Part shown: piece by piece, positions 17,079 to 26,593 of the stretch
Layout of the letters: each line of letters opens with the position of its first letter
Numbering within the stretch: position 1 is the stretch's first letter
NCBI GenBank assembly: GCA_022510745.1
Contig: JAFLSY010000002.1
Location: 287,775-351,774 of the forward strand
Source of the DNA: Lachnospiraceae bacterium
GTDB taxonomy: Bacteria > Bacillota > Clostridia > Lachnospirales > Lachnospiraceae
DNA: 64,000 nucleotides
Direction of reading: 5' to 3'
Program-made: the position numbers and the translations under genes
Notes under the pieces: generated by a model
Told to the model about the DNA's origin: nothing
Databases searched by the model: none
What the model saw: only the letters and a program-made list of their open reading frames with translations

Positions 17079-18164
17079 TTATTTTTTGGTAATATATCCT
17101 TGCGCTTTCAACAGCTCCGCACATAAAACAGCACCGCCGGCCGCCCCTCTCACGGTATTGTGGGATAAGCCCACAAATTTCCAGTCATATACGGAGTCCT
17201 CTCTGATACGGCCAACACTGATTCCCATACCGTTCTCAAAATTGACATCCGCATGTACCTGCGGGCGGTTATCCTCCTCCAGATACTGAATAAACTGCTT
17301 CGGTGCCGACGGAAGCTGCAGTTTCTGAGGCTCGCCCTTAAAGTTTAACAATTTCTCGATCAACTGTTCTTTCGTAGCCTTTTTTCTAAACTTTACAAAA
17401 ACGGCTGCGGTATGTCCGTCTAACACCGGTACTCTGATACACTGACAGGTGATCACCGGTGACTCTGCCGGCACAATAACGCCGTCTTTGATCTCACCCC
17501 AGATGCGCAGAGGCTCTTTTTCGGATTTCTCCTCCTCACCAGAAATGAAAGGAATAATATTACGTTCCATTTCCGGCCAATCCTGAAAAGTCTTTCCGGC
17601 ACCGGAAATGGCCTGATAGGTAGTCGCTACCACTTCGTAGGGTTCAAACTCTTTCCATGCCGTCAGCACAGGCGCATAGCTCTGAATGGAACAGTTGGGT
17701 TTTACGGCTACAAAGCCCCTTGTAGTACCCAGACGCTTTCTCTGAAAATCAATCACTTTCATATGCTCCGGATTGATCTCCGGCACCACCATAGGGACGT
17801 CGGGCGTCCATCTATGCGCGCTGTTATTGGAAACAACAGGGGTTTCCGTCTTCGCATAGGCTTCTTCAATCGCTTTGATCTCATCCTTGCTCATATCCAC
17901 GGCGCTGAATACAAAATCTACCTTGGATGCGACCTCTTCTACTTCGTTGACATTCATAACTACAATATTCTTGACAGCTTCCGGCATGGGCGTGGACATT
18001 TTCCATCTGTCTCCTACCGCTTCTGCATAGGTCTTTCCTGCAGAACGCGGACTTGCCGCGATCGTGGTCACTTCAAACCAGGGATGATTCTCCAACAAAG
18101 AGATAAAACGCTGTCCTACCATACCGGTACCGCCTAAGATACCAACTTTTAATTTTTCGCTCAT
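17079..18164 (-). CDS. asd: Aspartate-semialdehyde dehydrogenase
   Basis: 361 residues. NADP-binding GILGGTGMVGQRF (9-21), active-site Cys in KPNCSIQSYAP (about 155-165), and the catalytic-His region RVPVLDGHTAAVFV (about 238-251). The sequence has the archaeal/fungal-type layout found in many Clostridia and not the E. coli type. It reduces aspartyl phosphate to aspartate semialdehyde, the branch point to lysine/diaminopimelate, threonine and methionine. It lies 17 bases after argH in the same direction. No lysine riboswitch is present, so control is from further upstream. Confidence 0.94.
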   Translation of the reverse strand: MSEKLKVGILGGTGMVGQRFISLLENHPWFEVTTIAASPRSAGKTYAEAVGDRWKMSTPMPEAVKNIVVMNVNEVEEVASKVDFVFSAVDMSKDEIKAIEEAYAKTETPVVSNNSAHRWTPDVPMVVPEINPEHMKVIDFQRKRLGTTRGFVAVKPNCSIQSYAPVLTAWKEFEPYEVVATTYQAISGAGKTFQDWPEMERNIIPFISGEEEKSEKEPLRIWGEIKDGVIVPAESPVITCQCIRVPVLDGHTAAVFVKFRKKATKEQLIEKLLNFKGEPQKLQLPSAPKQFIQYLEEDNRPQVHADVNFENGMGISVGRIREDSVYDWKFVGLSHNTVRGAAGGAVLCAELLKAQGYITKK

Positions 18165-18181
18165 AATCTACTCCTCATTTC

Positions 18182-19585
18182 TTATTGACTTTCCCCGCAG
18201 CTCATCCAATCTTCTGCGAGATATGCTTTATTGATACGGATAACTTCCTCCATCGCCCTCCTGCCGGGTGCCCCTATGGTAAGACGCTTTTCCACACAGG
18301 TTTTTAAGCTGACGGCATCGTAAATATCCGGTTCAAACTTATCGCAAAAATTCTTCAGTTCTTCTATCTCCAATGCGTCTATACAGGTGTTTTTTTCAAT
18401 ACAATAAAGTACCAGCCTGCCGATAATACCGTGCGCGTCCCTAAAAGGCACACCCTTATTCACCAGATAATCTGCGGCATCCGTTGCATTGGTAAAACCG
18501 TTCACAGCGCTTTTTGCCATGGTCTCCGTATGAAATTTCATAGTGGCAAGCATGCCGGTAAATAACTCCAGAGAATCCTCCACTGTACGTATTGCATCGA
18601 AGCTCATCTCCTTATCTTCCTGCATATCTTTGTTGTAGGCCAAGGGAATGCCCTTCATGGTAGTTAAGATTGCCATCAGCGCCCCGTATACTCGTCCGGT
18701 TTTGCCTCTGACTAACTCCGCAATATCGGGATTCTTTTTCTGGGGCATAATACTGCTTCCGGTGGAATATGCATCATCCAGTTCGATGAAACGGTACTCA
18801 TTGGAATTCCAAAGAATGATTTCCTCACAAAAGCGGGACAAATGCATCATAACAGTGGACAGGGCCGCCAGAAATTCAATCAAATAATCCCTGTCGGATA
18901 CAGAGTCCATACTGTTTAAAGTAGGCCCCTCAAAACCTAAAAGCGCTGCGGTATAATTTCTGTCCAGAGGATAGGTGGTGCCTGCCAGAGCTCCAGCTCC
19001 TAACGGACAATAGTTCATTCTCTGATAAATATCCCTGCACCTCCACCGGTCCCGTTTGAACATTTCAAAATAGGCACCCAGATGATGTGCCAGCGTAACC
19101 GGCTGGGCTTTTTGTAAATGAGTAAAACCGGGCATATAGGTATCTAAATTCTCTTCCATCATACCTAAAAGTTCCGATAAGAGCCTTTTTAAAAGCTCGT
19201 CCACCTTCAACACATGCGCTCTGGTATATAAACGCATATCCAACGCCACCTGATCGTTACGGCTGCGCCCTGTATGCAGCTTCTTTCCAGCTTCCCCAAT
19301 ACGTGAAATAAGAACCGCCTCTACAAAACTATGTATATCTTCCTGGGTCTCATCAAATACCAACGCACCCTTTTCTAAATCTTCCCTAATGCCGGCCAGC
19401 CCTTTTACAATGGCATCCTTTTCCTCCAGCGTCAGCACACCCTGTTTTTCCAGCATTACCGCATGGGCAATACTGCCCTCTATATCCTGTGCAAATAGAT
19501 TTTTATCAAAAGGCAGCGACGCGTTAAACGCAAAAACTTTCGCATCGGTTTCTTTCGTAAAACGTCCGCCCCACAACTGCGCCAT
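18182..19585 (-). CDS. argH: Argininosuccinate lyase
   Basis: 467 residues of the fumarase/aspartase superfamily, normal family length. The signature GSSIMPQKKNPD is at about 284-295. HTGRSRNDQVALDMRLY (about 104-120) and TGFTHLQKAQPVTLAHHLG-like substrate loops are intact. It splits argininosuccinate to arginine and fumarate, the last step of arginine synthesis. argG is not adjacent. It is the first gene of a long minus-strand series, with a TTGCAA-N17-TACTAT promoter-like pair upstream. RBS GGAGG, ATG. Confidence 0.95.
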   Translation of the reverse strand: MAQLWGGRFTKETDAKVFAFNASLPFDKNLFAQDIEGSIAHAVMLEKQGVLTLEEKDAIVKGLAGIREDLEKGALVFDETQEDIHSFVEAVLISRIGEAGKKLHTGRSRNDQVALDMRLYTRAHVLKVDELLKRLLSELLGMMEENLDTYMPGFTHLQKAQPVTLAHHLGAYFEMFKRDRWRCRDIYQRMNYCPLGAGALAGTTYPLDRNYTAALLGFEGPTLNSMDSVSDRDYLIEFLAALSTVMMHLSRFCEEIILWNSNEYRFIELDDAYSTGSSIMPQKKNPDIAELVRGKTGRVYGALMAILTTMKGIPLAYNKDMQEDKEMSFDAIRTVEDSLELFTGMLATMKFHTETMAKSAVNGFTNATDAADYLVNKGVPFRDAHGIIGRLVLYCIEKNTCIDALEIEELKNFCDKFEPDIYDAVSLKTCVEKRLTIGAPGRRAMEEVIRINKAYLAEDWMSCGESQ

Positions 19586-19722
19586 GACTTATCCTCCATA
19601 AAAATTAAATCTGAATTTGATAGTAGCATAAAATCTGTTTTATTGCAATATACTGTCCCAAATCTTTACACCCTTCCACCTTTTTTTCATAGAATACTAA
19701 TAAAACAAAAAGGATATTTCTC

Positions 19723-20496
19723 ATGCCGGAATCTCTGCTGCAACTGAAAAATATCAGCTATTCCTATCACAGCCTTCAGGTGGAAACGCCGGCCCTTTAT
19801 CAGGTATCCTTCCATATAGACGTGGGTGAATTTGTAGCCATTGTCGGCCCCAGCGGATGCGGAAAGTCCACCCTGCTTTCCATTGTTGCAGGACTGCTTT
19901 CCCCCGAGGAAGGCACCATCGTCTTCCACAATCCCGATGGCTCCCTAACCTACCCGAAAATCGGGTATATGCTGCAGAAAGACCATCTCTTTGAATGGCG
20001 CAGCGTCTATCAGAACGCCATACTGGGACTGGAAATCAATAAAAAGCTGACACAGGAAAATATTGACAGAGTGCTCACGCTTATGAAGGATTATGACCTT
20101 TACAAATTTAAAGATAAAAAACCGAGTGAACTTTCCGGCGGCATGAAACAGCGTGCCGCGCTGATCCGCACACTGGCGCTAAATCCCCAACTGCTTCTTT
20201 TGGATGAACCTTTCAGTGCACTGGACTATCAGACCAGACTTATGGTATCTGCGGATATCTGCAACATTATCAGAAAAAGCGGCAAAACCGCCCTTCTCAT
20301 CACACATGACCTCTCCGAGGCCATCAGCCTTGCAGACCGGGTCATTATTCTGAGTCAAAGACCTGCAACCGTTAAATGTGAGGTTCCCATCCGGTTGACA
20401 TTACCTGACGATTCTCCTTTAGCCACCAGGAACGCACCGGAATTTCAATATTATTTTAATTTACTATGGGAGGCACTGTCCGATGAAAAAAAATAA
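19723..20496 (+). CDS. ABC transporter ATP-binding protein (nitrate/sulfonate/taurine type)
   Basis: 257 residues. Walker A GPSGCGKSTLL (about 44-54), Q-loop KIGYMLQKDHLFEW, signature LSGGMKQRAALIRTL and Walker B LLLLDEPFSALD are intact. The family drives import of nitrate, sulfonates, taurine or thiamine-precursor-like compounds. The substrate cannot be told here because no binding protein is encoded next to it. The gene runs opposite to its neighbours, overlaps the permease gene by 14 bases, and starts at ATG after AAAAGGA. Confidence 0.9.
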   Translation: MPESLLQLKNISYSYHSLQVETPALYQVSFHIDVGEFVAIVGPSGCGKSTLLSIVAGLLSPEEGTIVFHNPDGSLTYPKIGYMLQKDHLFEWRSVYQNAILGLEINKKLTQENIDRVLTLMKDYDLYKFKDKKPSELSGGMKQRAALIRTLALNPQLLLLDEPFSALDYQTRLMVSADICNIIRKSGKTALLITHDLSEAISLADRVIILSQRPATVKCEVPIRLTLPDDSPLATRNAPEFQYYFNLLWEALSDEKK

Positions 20497-21301
20497 GACA
20501 CAGGCGGCTGCAGAACTAAGCCGTCAAGAAGCCTATGTAAAAAGCCACAGGCAGTATAAACGCAGGATTTCTTCCGTGCGCGTTATTATCTTTATACTGT
20601 TTTTAATGCTCTGGCAGTTTTCTTCCTCGGCAAAGCTCATTGACAGCTTTTTCTTTTCCAGTCCCTTAAAGGTTGTGCTCTGCTTTTGGGAACTGCTCAC
20701 CGAAAAGGCGCTGCTTCAGCATATCGGCATCACGCTGTTTGAAACACTTACCAGCTTCCTGTTAGTATTTCTTGTGGGTATGGCGGCCGCTACCCTGCTC
20801 TGGTACTCTTCCGGTTTCTCGGAAATTGCGGAACCCTATCTGGTCGTTTTAAACAGTCTGCCCAAATCCGCTCTTGCACCGCTCTTCATCGTCTGGCTGG
20901 GAACCGGCGCCAAGACGATTATCGTAGCCGGCATCTCCGTAGCGGTATTCGGCTCCATCATCAGTCTCTATACGGGCTTTATGCAGGTTGATCCGGAAAA
21001 GATCACCTTGATCTACACATTGGGGGGAAAGAAACGGGATGCCTTTAGAAAAGTGGTGCTGCCCGGTTCGGTTCCCATTATCCTAAGTACCATGAAAGTC
21101 AATATCGGTCTGGCATTAGTCGGTGTAGTGATCGGTGAATTCCTGGCCGCCAGAAGAGGACTTGGCTATCTGATCATTTACGGCTCCCAGGTGTTTCAGA
21201 TGCATATGGTCATCACGTCCATCATTCTGCTGTGCATCATCGCCATGGGACTTTACCTGCTGCTTCAGCAGATCGAGCACTATTGTGCAAAACATTTCTA
21301 A
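20483..21301 (+). CDS. ABC transporter permease (SsuC/TauC type)
   Basis: 272 residues with a basic cytoplasmic N-terminus (1-30) and about six membrane segments. The EAA-like loop with conserved Gly is at about 178-200 (LIYTLGGKKRDAFRKVVLPG). It pairs with the ATPase encoded upstream, which it overlaps. A solute-binding lipoprotein is missing on either side, so the partner must be encoded elsewhere. Family and role are clear; substrate unknown. Confidence 0.9.
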   Translation: MKKNKTQAAAELSRQEAYVKSHRQYKRRISSVRVIIFILFLMLWQFSSSAKLIDSFFFSSPLKVVLCFWELLTEKALLQHIGITLFETLTSFLLVFLVGMAAATLLWYSSGFSEIAEPYLVVLNSLPKSALAPLFIVWLGTGAKTIIVAGISVAVFGSIISLYTGFMQVDPEKITLIYTLGGKKRDAFRKVVLPGSVPIILSTMKVNIGLALVGVVIGEFLAARRGLGYLIIYGSQVFQMHMVITSIILLCIIAMGLYLLLQQIEHYCAKHF

Positions 21302-21320
21302 TTTTCACTTCTTCTTTTCT

Positions 21321-21351
21321 AAAAAACGGGATACCTTTTACGGCTCCCGTT
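21321..21351 (-). terminator. Terminator of the aldolase-like gene
   Basis: On the minus strand stem AACGGGA/TCCCGTT with a 13-nt loop is followed by TTTTAG. It sits between convergent genes. Confidence 0.7.
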
Positions 21352-21372
21352 CTCTACATATAACATACCGAT

Positions 21373-22347
21373 TTATTCCTGCATTGAAACTTCCTTATAA
21401 AATTCCGCATAGTCCTTACGGTTTTCTTTTGTAAACTGAATAGCGGCCTTCGGATGTTCATTTAACATACCGGTCATTAAATACTGCAAATCATATCCCC
21501 ATACCACGCCTTCTTCACGCAGTTTTATCATATGTTGCTCAATAAACTGAAGAACCGGATAAATATTGTACTTCGGATTGCGCAAAAAGCCCAATAACAG
21601 CTCCATAGCACAGTTGCCCGCACCCCTGCCCATACTCATATAGGTGGCATCCAGCCAATCCACGCCGTCTCCCACGGCTTCAACCGTATTGGCAAAGGCT
21701 AACTGCAGATTGTTATGGGCATGGATACCCAGCTTTTTACCGTATTTGGCTGCAAAATTCATATACATATCCGCAATTCTGGCAATCTGTTCCGGATACA
21801 GGGACCCGAAACTGTCCACAATATAGAATACATCCACAGGGGTCTTTCCCAAAATATCCAAAGCTACGGCCAGATCGCTCTCCTGTGTGTTGGAAATTGC
21901 CATAATATTGCAGCTGGTTTCATATCCCTTTGCAACGGCATCCTCGATCATATCCACCGCTGCGGGAATCGTGTTCAGGTAGGTAGCCACCCGGATCAGA
22001 TCAATGGGACTTTCATTACGTGGCAGAATATCCTTTTTATAATCACATCTTCCCACATCCGCCATGACCGCAATCTTGAGATCACTATGGTTATCTCCCA
22101 CAATCTCTCTGATGTCTTCGTCCTTAGAAAATTTCCATTTTCCGAATTTATTCTCGTCAAACATCTCCTTAGACGCCTTGTACCCAAACTCCATATAGTC
22201 CACACCGGCTTTTATATTGGTCAAATATAAATTCCTAACAAATTCGTCGGTAAAATAAAAATTATTCACCAGTCCGCCATCTCTTAAAGTAGCGTCCACT
22301 ACTTTAATATCCGGACGATAATCCATCAATTTAGAAAGCTCTTTCAT
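21373..22347 (-). CDS. DRE-TIM/HMGL-like aldolase family protein
   Basis: 324 residues of the HMG-CoA lyase/4-hydroxy-2-oxovalerate aldolase-like superfamily. VVDATLRDGG (17-26) gives the metal/substrate Asp-Arg pair. HAHNNLQLAFANT (about 210-222) supplies the metal-binding His-x-His. SMGRGAGNCAMELLLG (about 240-255) is the closing loop. There is no partner acetaldehyde dehydrogenase gene, so it is not placed in a meta-cleavage pathway. Related proteins in other bacteria act in surface-sugar or secondary pathways. Exact reaction unknown. RBS AAAGGAGG; same strand and 33 bases from the SseB gene. Confidence 0.85.
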   Translation of the reverse strand: MKELSKLMDYRPDIKVVDATLRDGGLVNNFYFTDEFVRNLYLTNIKAGVDYMEFGYKASKEMFDENKFGKWKFSKDEDIREIVGDNHSDLKIAVMADVGRCDYKKDILPRNESPIDLIRVATYLNTIPAAVDMIEDAVAKGYETSCNIMAISNTQESDLAVALDILGKTPVDVFYIVDSFGSLYPEQIARIADMYMNFAAKYGKKLGIHAHNNLQLAFANTVEAVGDGVDWLDATYMSMGRGAGNCAMELLLGFLRNPKYNIYPVLQFIEQHMIKLREEGVVWGYDLQYLMTGMLNEHPKAAIQFTKENRKDYAEFYKEVSMQE

Positions 22348-22380
22348 TTGTATCCTCCTTTACAGACGGACTTGCCGCCA

Positions 22381-23175
22381 TCAGCCCTTATTGACACCGG
22401 CTAACCCAGCCACATACTCTTTGGTTAGGGTGAGTCCCACGCCTGCTGGATTTAACAGAAACCCTCCGGCTTCGTCCGGTAATGTCATTTTAGCCATCTT
22501 TTCTAAATCAGTCAATAACAGTTTTGTTTCCTCTTTTCCTCTGAAACGGAATAACTCCAGCCCGTCGCTGAATATGGGCAGCATAGCAGTGCCATCTTTT
22601 AGCTTGATCATCATCAGCTGCATTACCTTGTTTCCGTCCTTCTCTGCCTCCTGTACAGGCATCAGATATTGAGCTCGCTGCAGATTGACCGCCATTTCTT
22701 CTTCTAATTCCCTGTATTTTTCTCTATCTGGCTTTTCCACACCACGCCGTAACTCCTGTAAGAAATAAATCATGCTCAACTGCAGCTGTGGATTTTCAAC
22801 CGGCGCTTCCATTCCCATTGGGCGCTTTTCCGGTGGTATTTTAGAAAAATCCGGTCGTTTGATCAATTCTGCCAGTTGGAAACGGTGCTCTTCCTCTCCC
22901 GTTCTAAAGACCAGCACATTGATACCATAAGTAAAAAAGCCGGAAAGAATCTGCAGCAGTTCCTTTTTCTCCACCTTGATGGCCACCGCCGCTTTTTTCT
23001 CCTCTGTCAGAGACTTAACCATTTCCACAGCCTTCTCCTCCTCGGTATAAAGGAAGCATTCATCATCATAAGTCTCTTTATTGCATTCTACATAGGGCAG
23101 ATGGGTCAGTCTGGAATAAATGACGAATACTTTCTCCAATCCCGGTATACTCTTTTTAAAAGCATCTTTCGTCAT
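22381..23175 (-). CDS. SseB family protein
   Basis: 264 residues. The C-terminal half (about 165-262) has the SseB N-terminal-domain pattern (MQLMMIKLKDGTAMLPIFSD, part of 185-206, then an acidic/Pro-Gly tail). The N-terminal half (about 10-100) appears to be a second diverged copy of the fold (EKVFVIYSRLTHLPYVEC). A charged linker lies between. The function of this family in Gram-positive bacteria is unknown; the name comes from an enterobacterial protein and implies nothing about virulence here. RBS AAAGGAG, ATG. Confidence 0.75.
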   Translation of the reverse strand: MTKDAFKKSIPGLEKVFVIYSRLTHLPYVECNKETYDDECFLYTEEEKAVEMVKSLTEEKKAAVAIKVEKKELLQILSGFFTYGINVLVFRTGEEEHRFQLAELIKRPDFSKIPPEKRPMGMEAPVENPQLQLSMIYFLQELRRGVEKPDREKYRELEEEMAVNLQRAQYLMPVQEAEKDGNKVMQLMMIKLKDGTAMLPIFSDGLELFRFRGKEETKLLLTDLEKMAKMTLPDEAGGFLLNPAGVGLTLTKEYVAGLAGVNKG

Positions 23176-23230
23176 ATATGGGCTCCTTTCTTAAGTCCAT
23201 CTTCTAAAACAAACTCTGAATATTACTTGT

Positions 23231-23271
23231 AAAAACATCCCCGGAAAGCTATCCTCTTTAGCCTCCCGGGG
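23231..23271 (-). terminator. Strong terminator behind tRNA-Thr
   Basis: On the minus strand CCCCGG plus an inner AGGCTA pair with TAGCTT plus CCGGGG, then ATGTTTTTAC. It follows the tRNA 3' end by 12 bases. Confidence 0.85.
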
Positions 23272-23283
23272 ACATACTTGACA

Positions 23284-23355
23284 GCTGAAAAAGGGACTTG
23301 AACCCTCGACCCCTTCATTACGAGTGAAGTGCTCTACCGACTGAGCTATTTCAGC
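23284..23355 (-). tRNA. tRNA-Thr (anticodon CGT)
   Basis: 72-nt cloverleaf. Acceptor GCTGAAA pairs with TTTCAGC. The D-stem is GCTC/GAGC, the anticodon stem CTTCA/TGAAG with loop CTCGTAA (anticodon CGT, reading ACG), and the T-arm GAGGG-TTCAAGT-CCCTT. CCA is not encoded. A terminator follows; no second tRNA lies nearby. Confidence 0.96.
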
Positions 23356-23451
23356 AGGTAACCTTAACGGTCACAACAGTAATTATTATAATGGCTTCCC
23401 GCAAAAAATGCAACGGGGAATTTATAAAATTTACAAGATGCCGTAAAACAG

Positions 23452-24312
23452 CTATACTTGATGTACATCCAACTGGGGAAACGGAATGGTGATGCCCACC
23501 CTGTCCAATGTATACTTCGTTTCCTCCGTCAGCCGCCATTTTGCCGTCCAATAGTCTTCCTTGTACACCCAGCATCGGATTCCAAGATGAATGGAAGACT
23601 CCGCCAGTTGGTCTACAAACACCAACTTTTCTTTATCTTCTAAAACCGCTTCATCCTTGATTAACATTTCCGTCAAAGCCTCTTTTGCCAGCTTAATATC
23701 CGAATCGTATGCAATGCCAACCGTAATATCCAGCCTTCGCACGGACGCTTCCGTTACATTGGTCATACTGTTATTGGCAAGCGAACCGTTGGGCAAGATA
23801 ATGACACGGTTGTCAGGTGTCTGCAGTTTTGTATAAAAAAGCTGTATTTCCGAAACAGTACCCTCGTTCCCTTTAGTATCCTCTTTAATATAGTCCCCTA
23901 CTTTAAAGGGTTTTAAAAGCAGAATCAGCACTCCTCCCGCAAAATTGGAGAGACTACCCTGAATCGCCAGACCGATGGCCACACCGGCAGAACCGAGTAA
24001 GGCAACAATGCTGGCAGCATCCAGACCAAACCCCGAAGCAATTAAAAAGATCAAGAGCACATAGAGTAATACTTTGATAAATGAATCCAGAAACTGCACC
24101 ACACCCACGTCCGCATGGGCACGCTGCAAAGATTTTTTCAATATTTTGCGTAACAGTTTGATAATCTGCACACCAATGAAAAAAGCTACAATTGCCAGCA
24201 GAATCCTGATTCCCAGCCGCAGAGCTTTATCCGGAAGTTCTTTCAGTAACTGTTCCACCGCGCCTGAATCTTTTGCAATATGCAGTTCTTCCCCTAAAAT
24301 AGCTGTCAGCAT
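23452..24312 (-). CDS. Small-conductance mechanosensitive channel (MscS family)
   Basis: 286 residues. Three membrane segments lie at about 32-55, 72-95 and 100-125. The pore helix is Ala/Gly-rich (LLGSAGVAIGLAIQGSLSNFAGG, part of 103-127), as in MscS. The cytoplasmic beta domain starts with FKVGDYIK. Opening under membrane tension releases solutes during osmotic downshock. ATG with AGGAGG. It lies 8 bases after glgB in the same direction, so it may be co-transcribed with that gene. Confidence 0.93.
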   Translation of the reverse strand: MLTAILGEELHIAKDSGAVEQLLKELPDKALRLGIRILLAIVAFFIGVQIIKLLRKILKKSLQRAHADVGVVQFLDSFIKVLLYVLLIFLIASGFGLDAASIVALLGSAGVAIGLAIQGSLSNFAGGVLILLLKPFKVGDYIKEDTKGNEGTVSEIQLFYTKLQTPDNRVIILPNGSLANNSMTNVTEASVRRLDITVGIAYDSDIKLAKEALTEMLIKDEAVLEDKEKLVFVDQLAESSIHLGIRCWVYKEDYWTAKWRLTEETKYTLDRVGITIPFPQLDVHQV

Positions 24313-24320
24313 AGTTCCTC

Positions 24321-26573
24321 CTACTTAGCTTTTTTTCCGGTGCCGGAAGTCTTGGCCGTAGTCTTTTTTTCTTCTCCGCCGCCCTTATATGCCAGAATGC
24401 TTACCGAAAGGGGAGCCAGTTTTATCTGAATGGAATAAGGTCTCTCATCCCACTCTTTTTTAGCAGTTTTCTTAATACGCGAATTGACGTTTCCACTGCC
24501 GCCGAATGCCTCTTCATCCGTATTCAGTATTTCCTTATAACCACCCTCGTAAGGTACGCCGACGCGCAGCTGCAGGGGAACCCCTGAAAAATTAGCGGCT
24601 ACTACCAATGTATCTTCTTTCCGTTTGCCTTTTCGCAGATAGGTTAAAAAGCATTCATTTCCTGCAATACTGTTAATCCACTCAAAGCCCTCTGCCGCAT
24701 GGTCCAGTTCATACAGCGCCGGAAAGGTTTTATACAGCTGGTTCAACTTCTTGACCAGTGCGTTCAGCCCCTGATGCTCAGGATACTGAAGCAGTTCCCA
24801 TTCCACTCTCCTGTTCTCATTCCACTCGTCAAATTCTCCCACATCCTGTCCCATAAAAAACAGCTTCTTGCCCGGATGGCTCATCAGATAAGCATAGGTC
24901 AGACGCAGGCCGGCAAACTTCTGCTCCCGCTCACCGGGCATCTTACCCAACATAGAGGACTTTCCATGCACCACTTCATCATGAGAGAATACCAATATAA
25001 AATGCTCGCTATAGGCATAGATCATACTGAAAGTCAGTTCTCCGTGGTGATGACTCCTGAAATAGGGATCATATTTGATATAGTCCAGATAGTCGTTCAT
25101 AAAGCCCATATTCCACTTCAGATCGAAGCCCAGTCCGCCATCCTCCAATGCACCGGTGATCATGGGCCATGCGGTACTCTCTTCCGCAATACTGAGTACG
25201 CCGGGATTCCTTTTTTTCAGGATGGAATTCAGATGCTTGATAAATTCAATGGCTTCCAAATTCTCGTTTCCGCCATACATATTGGCTATCCATTCCCCAT
25301 CCTTTTTCCCGTAGTCCAGATAGAGCATGGAAGCCACCGCATCCATACGGATACCGTCCGCATGGAATTTCTCCACCCAGAATAAGCCGTTGGCAATCAG
25401 ATAGTTTTTCACCTCCGGTCTGCCATAATTGTAGAGTAAGGTTCCCCAGTGAGGATGGAAACCCTGTCTGGGATCTAAATGTTCGTACAGGCAGGTACCG
25501 TCAAAATTGGAAAGTCCATAGATATCCCTGGGAAAATGAGCGGGTACCCAGTCCAAAATCACACCGATGCCCGCCTTATGCATTTCATTCATGAAATACA
25601 TAAAGTCCTCAGGGCTTCCGTATCTTGCAGTAGGCGCATAATAACCGATGGTCTGATAGCCCCAGGAAGCATCAAAAGGATGCTCCATTACAGGCATCAA
25701 TTCTACATGGGTATAGCCCATCTCTTTTACATAGGCAATCAGTTTCGGTGCAATATCCCGGTAGTTTGCGTATTCTTTTCCTTCCTGCGGATCCGTAAAG
25801 CTGCCCAGATAGAGTTCATATACACTCATGGGTTCTCCGGGCTTCTGTAACTGTTTTCGGGACTGCAGCCAACCTTCATCCTCCCATTTAAAGCTCCTTA
25901 AATCCGCAATGACGGAAGCCGTCTCCGGACGCAGCTGCGCAGAATTGCCATAAGGATCGGCCTTCAGATAAGTCAGTCCTGTTTTTAGTTTAATTTCAAA
26001 TTTATAGTTATCTCCTACTTTTGCGCCCGGCACAAATATTTCAAAAATGCCGGTGGGCAGCTTGCGCATCTGATGCACCCTGCCGTCCCAGTTGTTGAAA
26101 TCTCCCACTGCACTGACTCTGATTGCATTTGGTGCCCAAACGCCAAAATAAGTGCCTTCTTCCCCATCTAACGTCATAGGATGGGCTCCTAATTTTTCAT
26201 AAATGGTATAATGTATCCCATGGGCAAAGGCCGCCTCATCCTCGCTTGTAATAAGTGAAGCATGACGGTATGCGTCCTGTCTGGTCTCCAGCCGTCCATC
26301 AGGATACGTAATAATATAACGGTACGGAGCTATTTTCTTCTCCGGCAGCCAAAGTACAAAAAAACCGTCGTCGTCCGCCAGTTCCATCTCCTTTTCCGAC
26401 ATATCTGTCAGAAATTGTAATTGAATCTTTTCCGCTCCCGGCCAGAAAGTCTGCAGCAAAGTGCCGCTTCCCGAAGGGTGAGGTCCTAAAAGGGCATGGG
26501 GATTGGAGGCTTCGGAATAGATGATTTCCTCAATAGCAGGCCAATTCATTAATTTATATAACTTTTTATTCAT
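24321..26573 (-). CDS. glgB: 1,4-alpha-glucan branching enzyme
   Basis: 750 residues. CBM48-like N-terminal modules (about 20-220) include YFGVWAPNAIRVSAVGDFNNWDG (in part). The GH13 barrel follows, with VELMPVMEHPFDASWGYQ, nucleophile Asp in DGIRMDAVAS, acid Glu in LSIAEESTAWP and transition-state Asp in FSHDEVVHGK. The C-terminal beta domain ends in a Lys/Thr-rich tail not usual in the family. It introduces alpha-1,6 branches into glycogen. A debranching-type enzyme is encoded at 49 kb, but glgA, glgC and glgP are not in the window. Confidence 0.95.
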   Translation of the reverse strand: MNKKLYKLMNWPAIEEIIYSEASNPHALLGPHPSGSGTLLQTFWPGAEKIQLQFLTDMSEKEMELADDDGFFVLWLPEKKIAPYRYIITYPDGRLETRQDAYRHASLITSEDEAAFAHGIHYTIYEKLGAHPMTLDGEEGTYFGVWAPNAIRVSAVGDFNNWDGRVHQMRKLPTGIFEIFVPGAKVGDNYKFEIKLKTGLTYLKADPYGNSAQLRPETASVIADLRSFKWEDEGWLQSRKQLQKPGEPMSVYELYLGSFTDPQEGKEYANYRDIAPKLIAYVKEMGYTHVELMPVMEHPFDASWGYQTIGYYAPTARYGSPEDFMYFMNEMHKAGIGVILDWVPAHFPRDIYGLSNFDGTCLYEHLDPRQGFHPHWGTLLYNYGRPEVKNYLIANGLFWVEKFHADGIRMDAVASMLYLDYGKKDGEWIANMYGGNENLEAIEFIKHLNSILKKRNPGVLSIAEESTAWPMITGALEDGGLGFDLKWNMGFMNDYLDYIKYDPYFRSHHHGELTFSMIYAYSEHFILVFSHDEVVHGKSSMLGKMPGEREQKFAGLRLTYAYLMSHPGKKLFFMGQDVGEFDEWNENRRVEWELLQYPEHQGLNALVKKLNQLYKTFPALYELDHAAEGFEWINSIAGNECFLTYLRKGKRKEDTLVVAANFSGVPLQLRVGVPYEGGYKEILNTDEEAFGGSGNVNSRIKKTAKKEWDERPYSIQIKLAPLSVSILAYKGGGEEKKTTAKTSGTGKKAK

Positions 26574-26593
26574 AAGACTCTCTTCCTTTCGCT

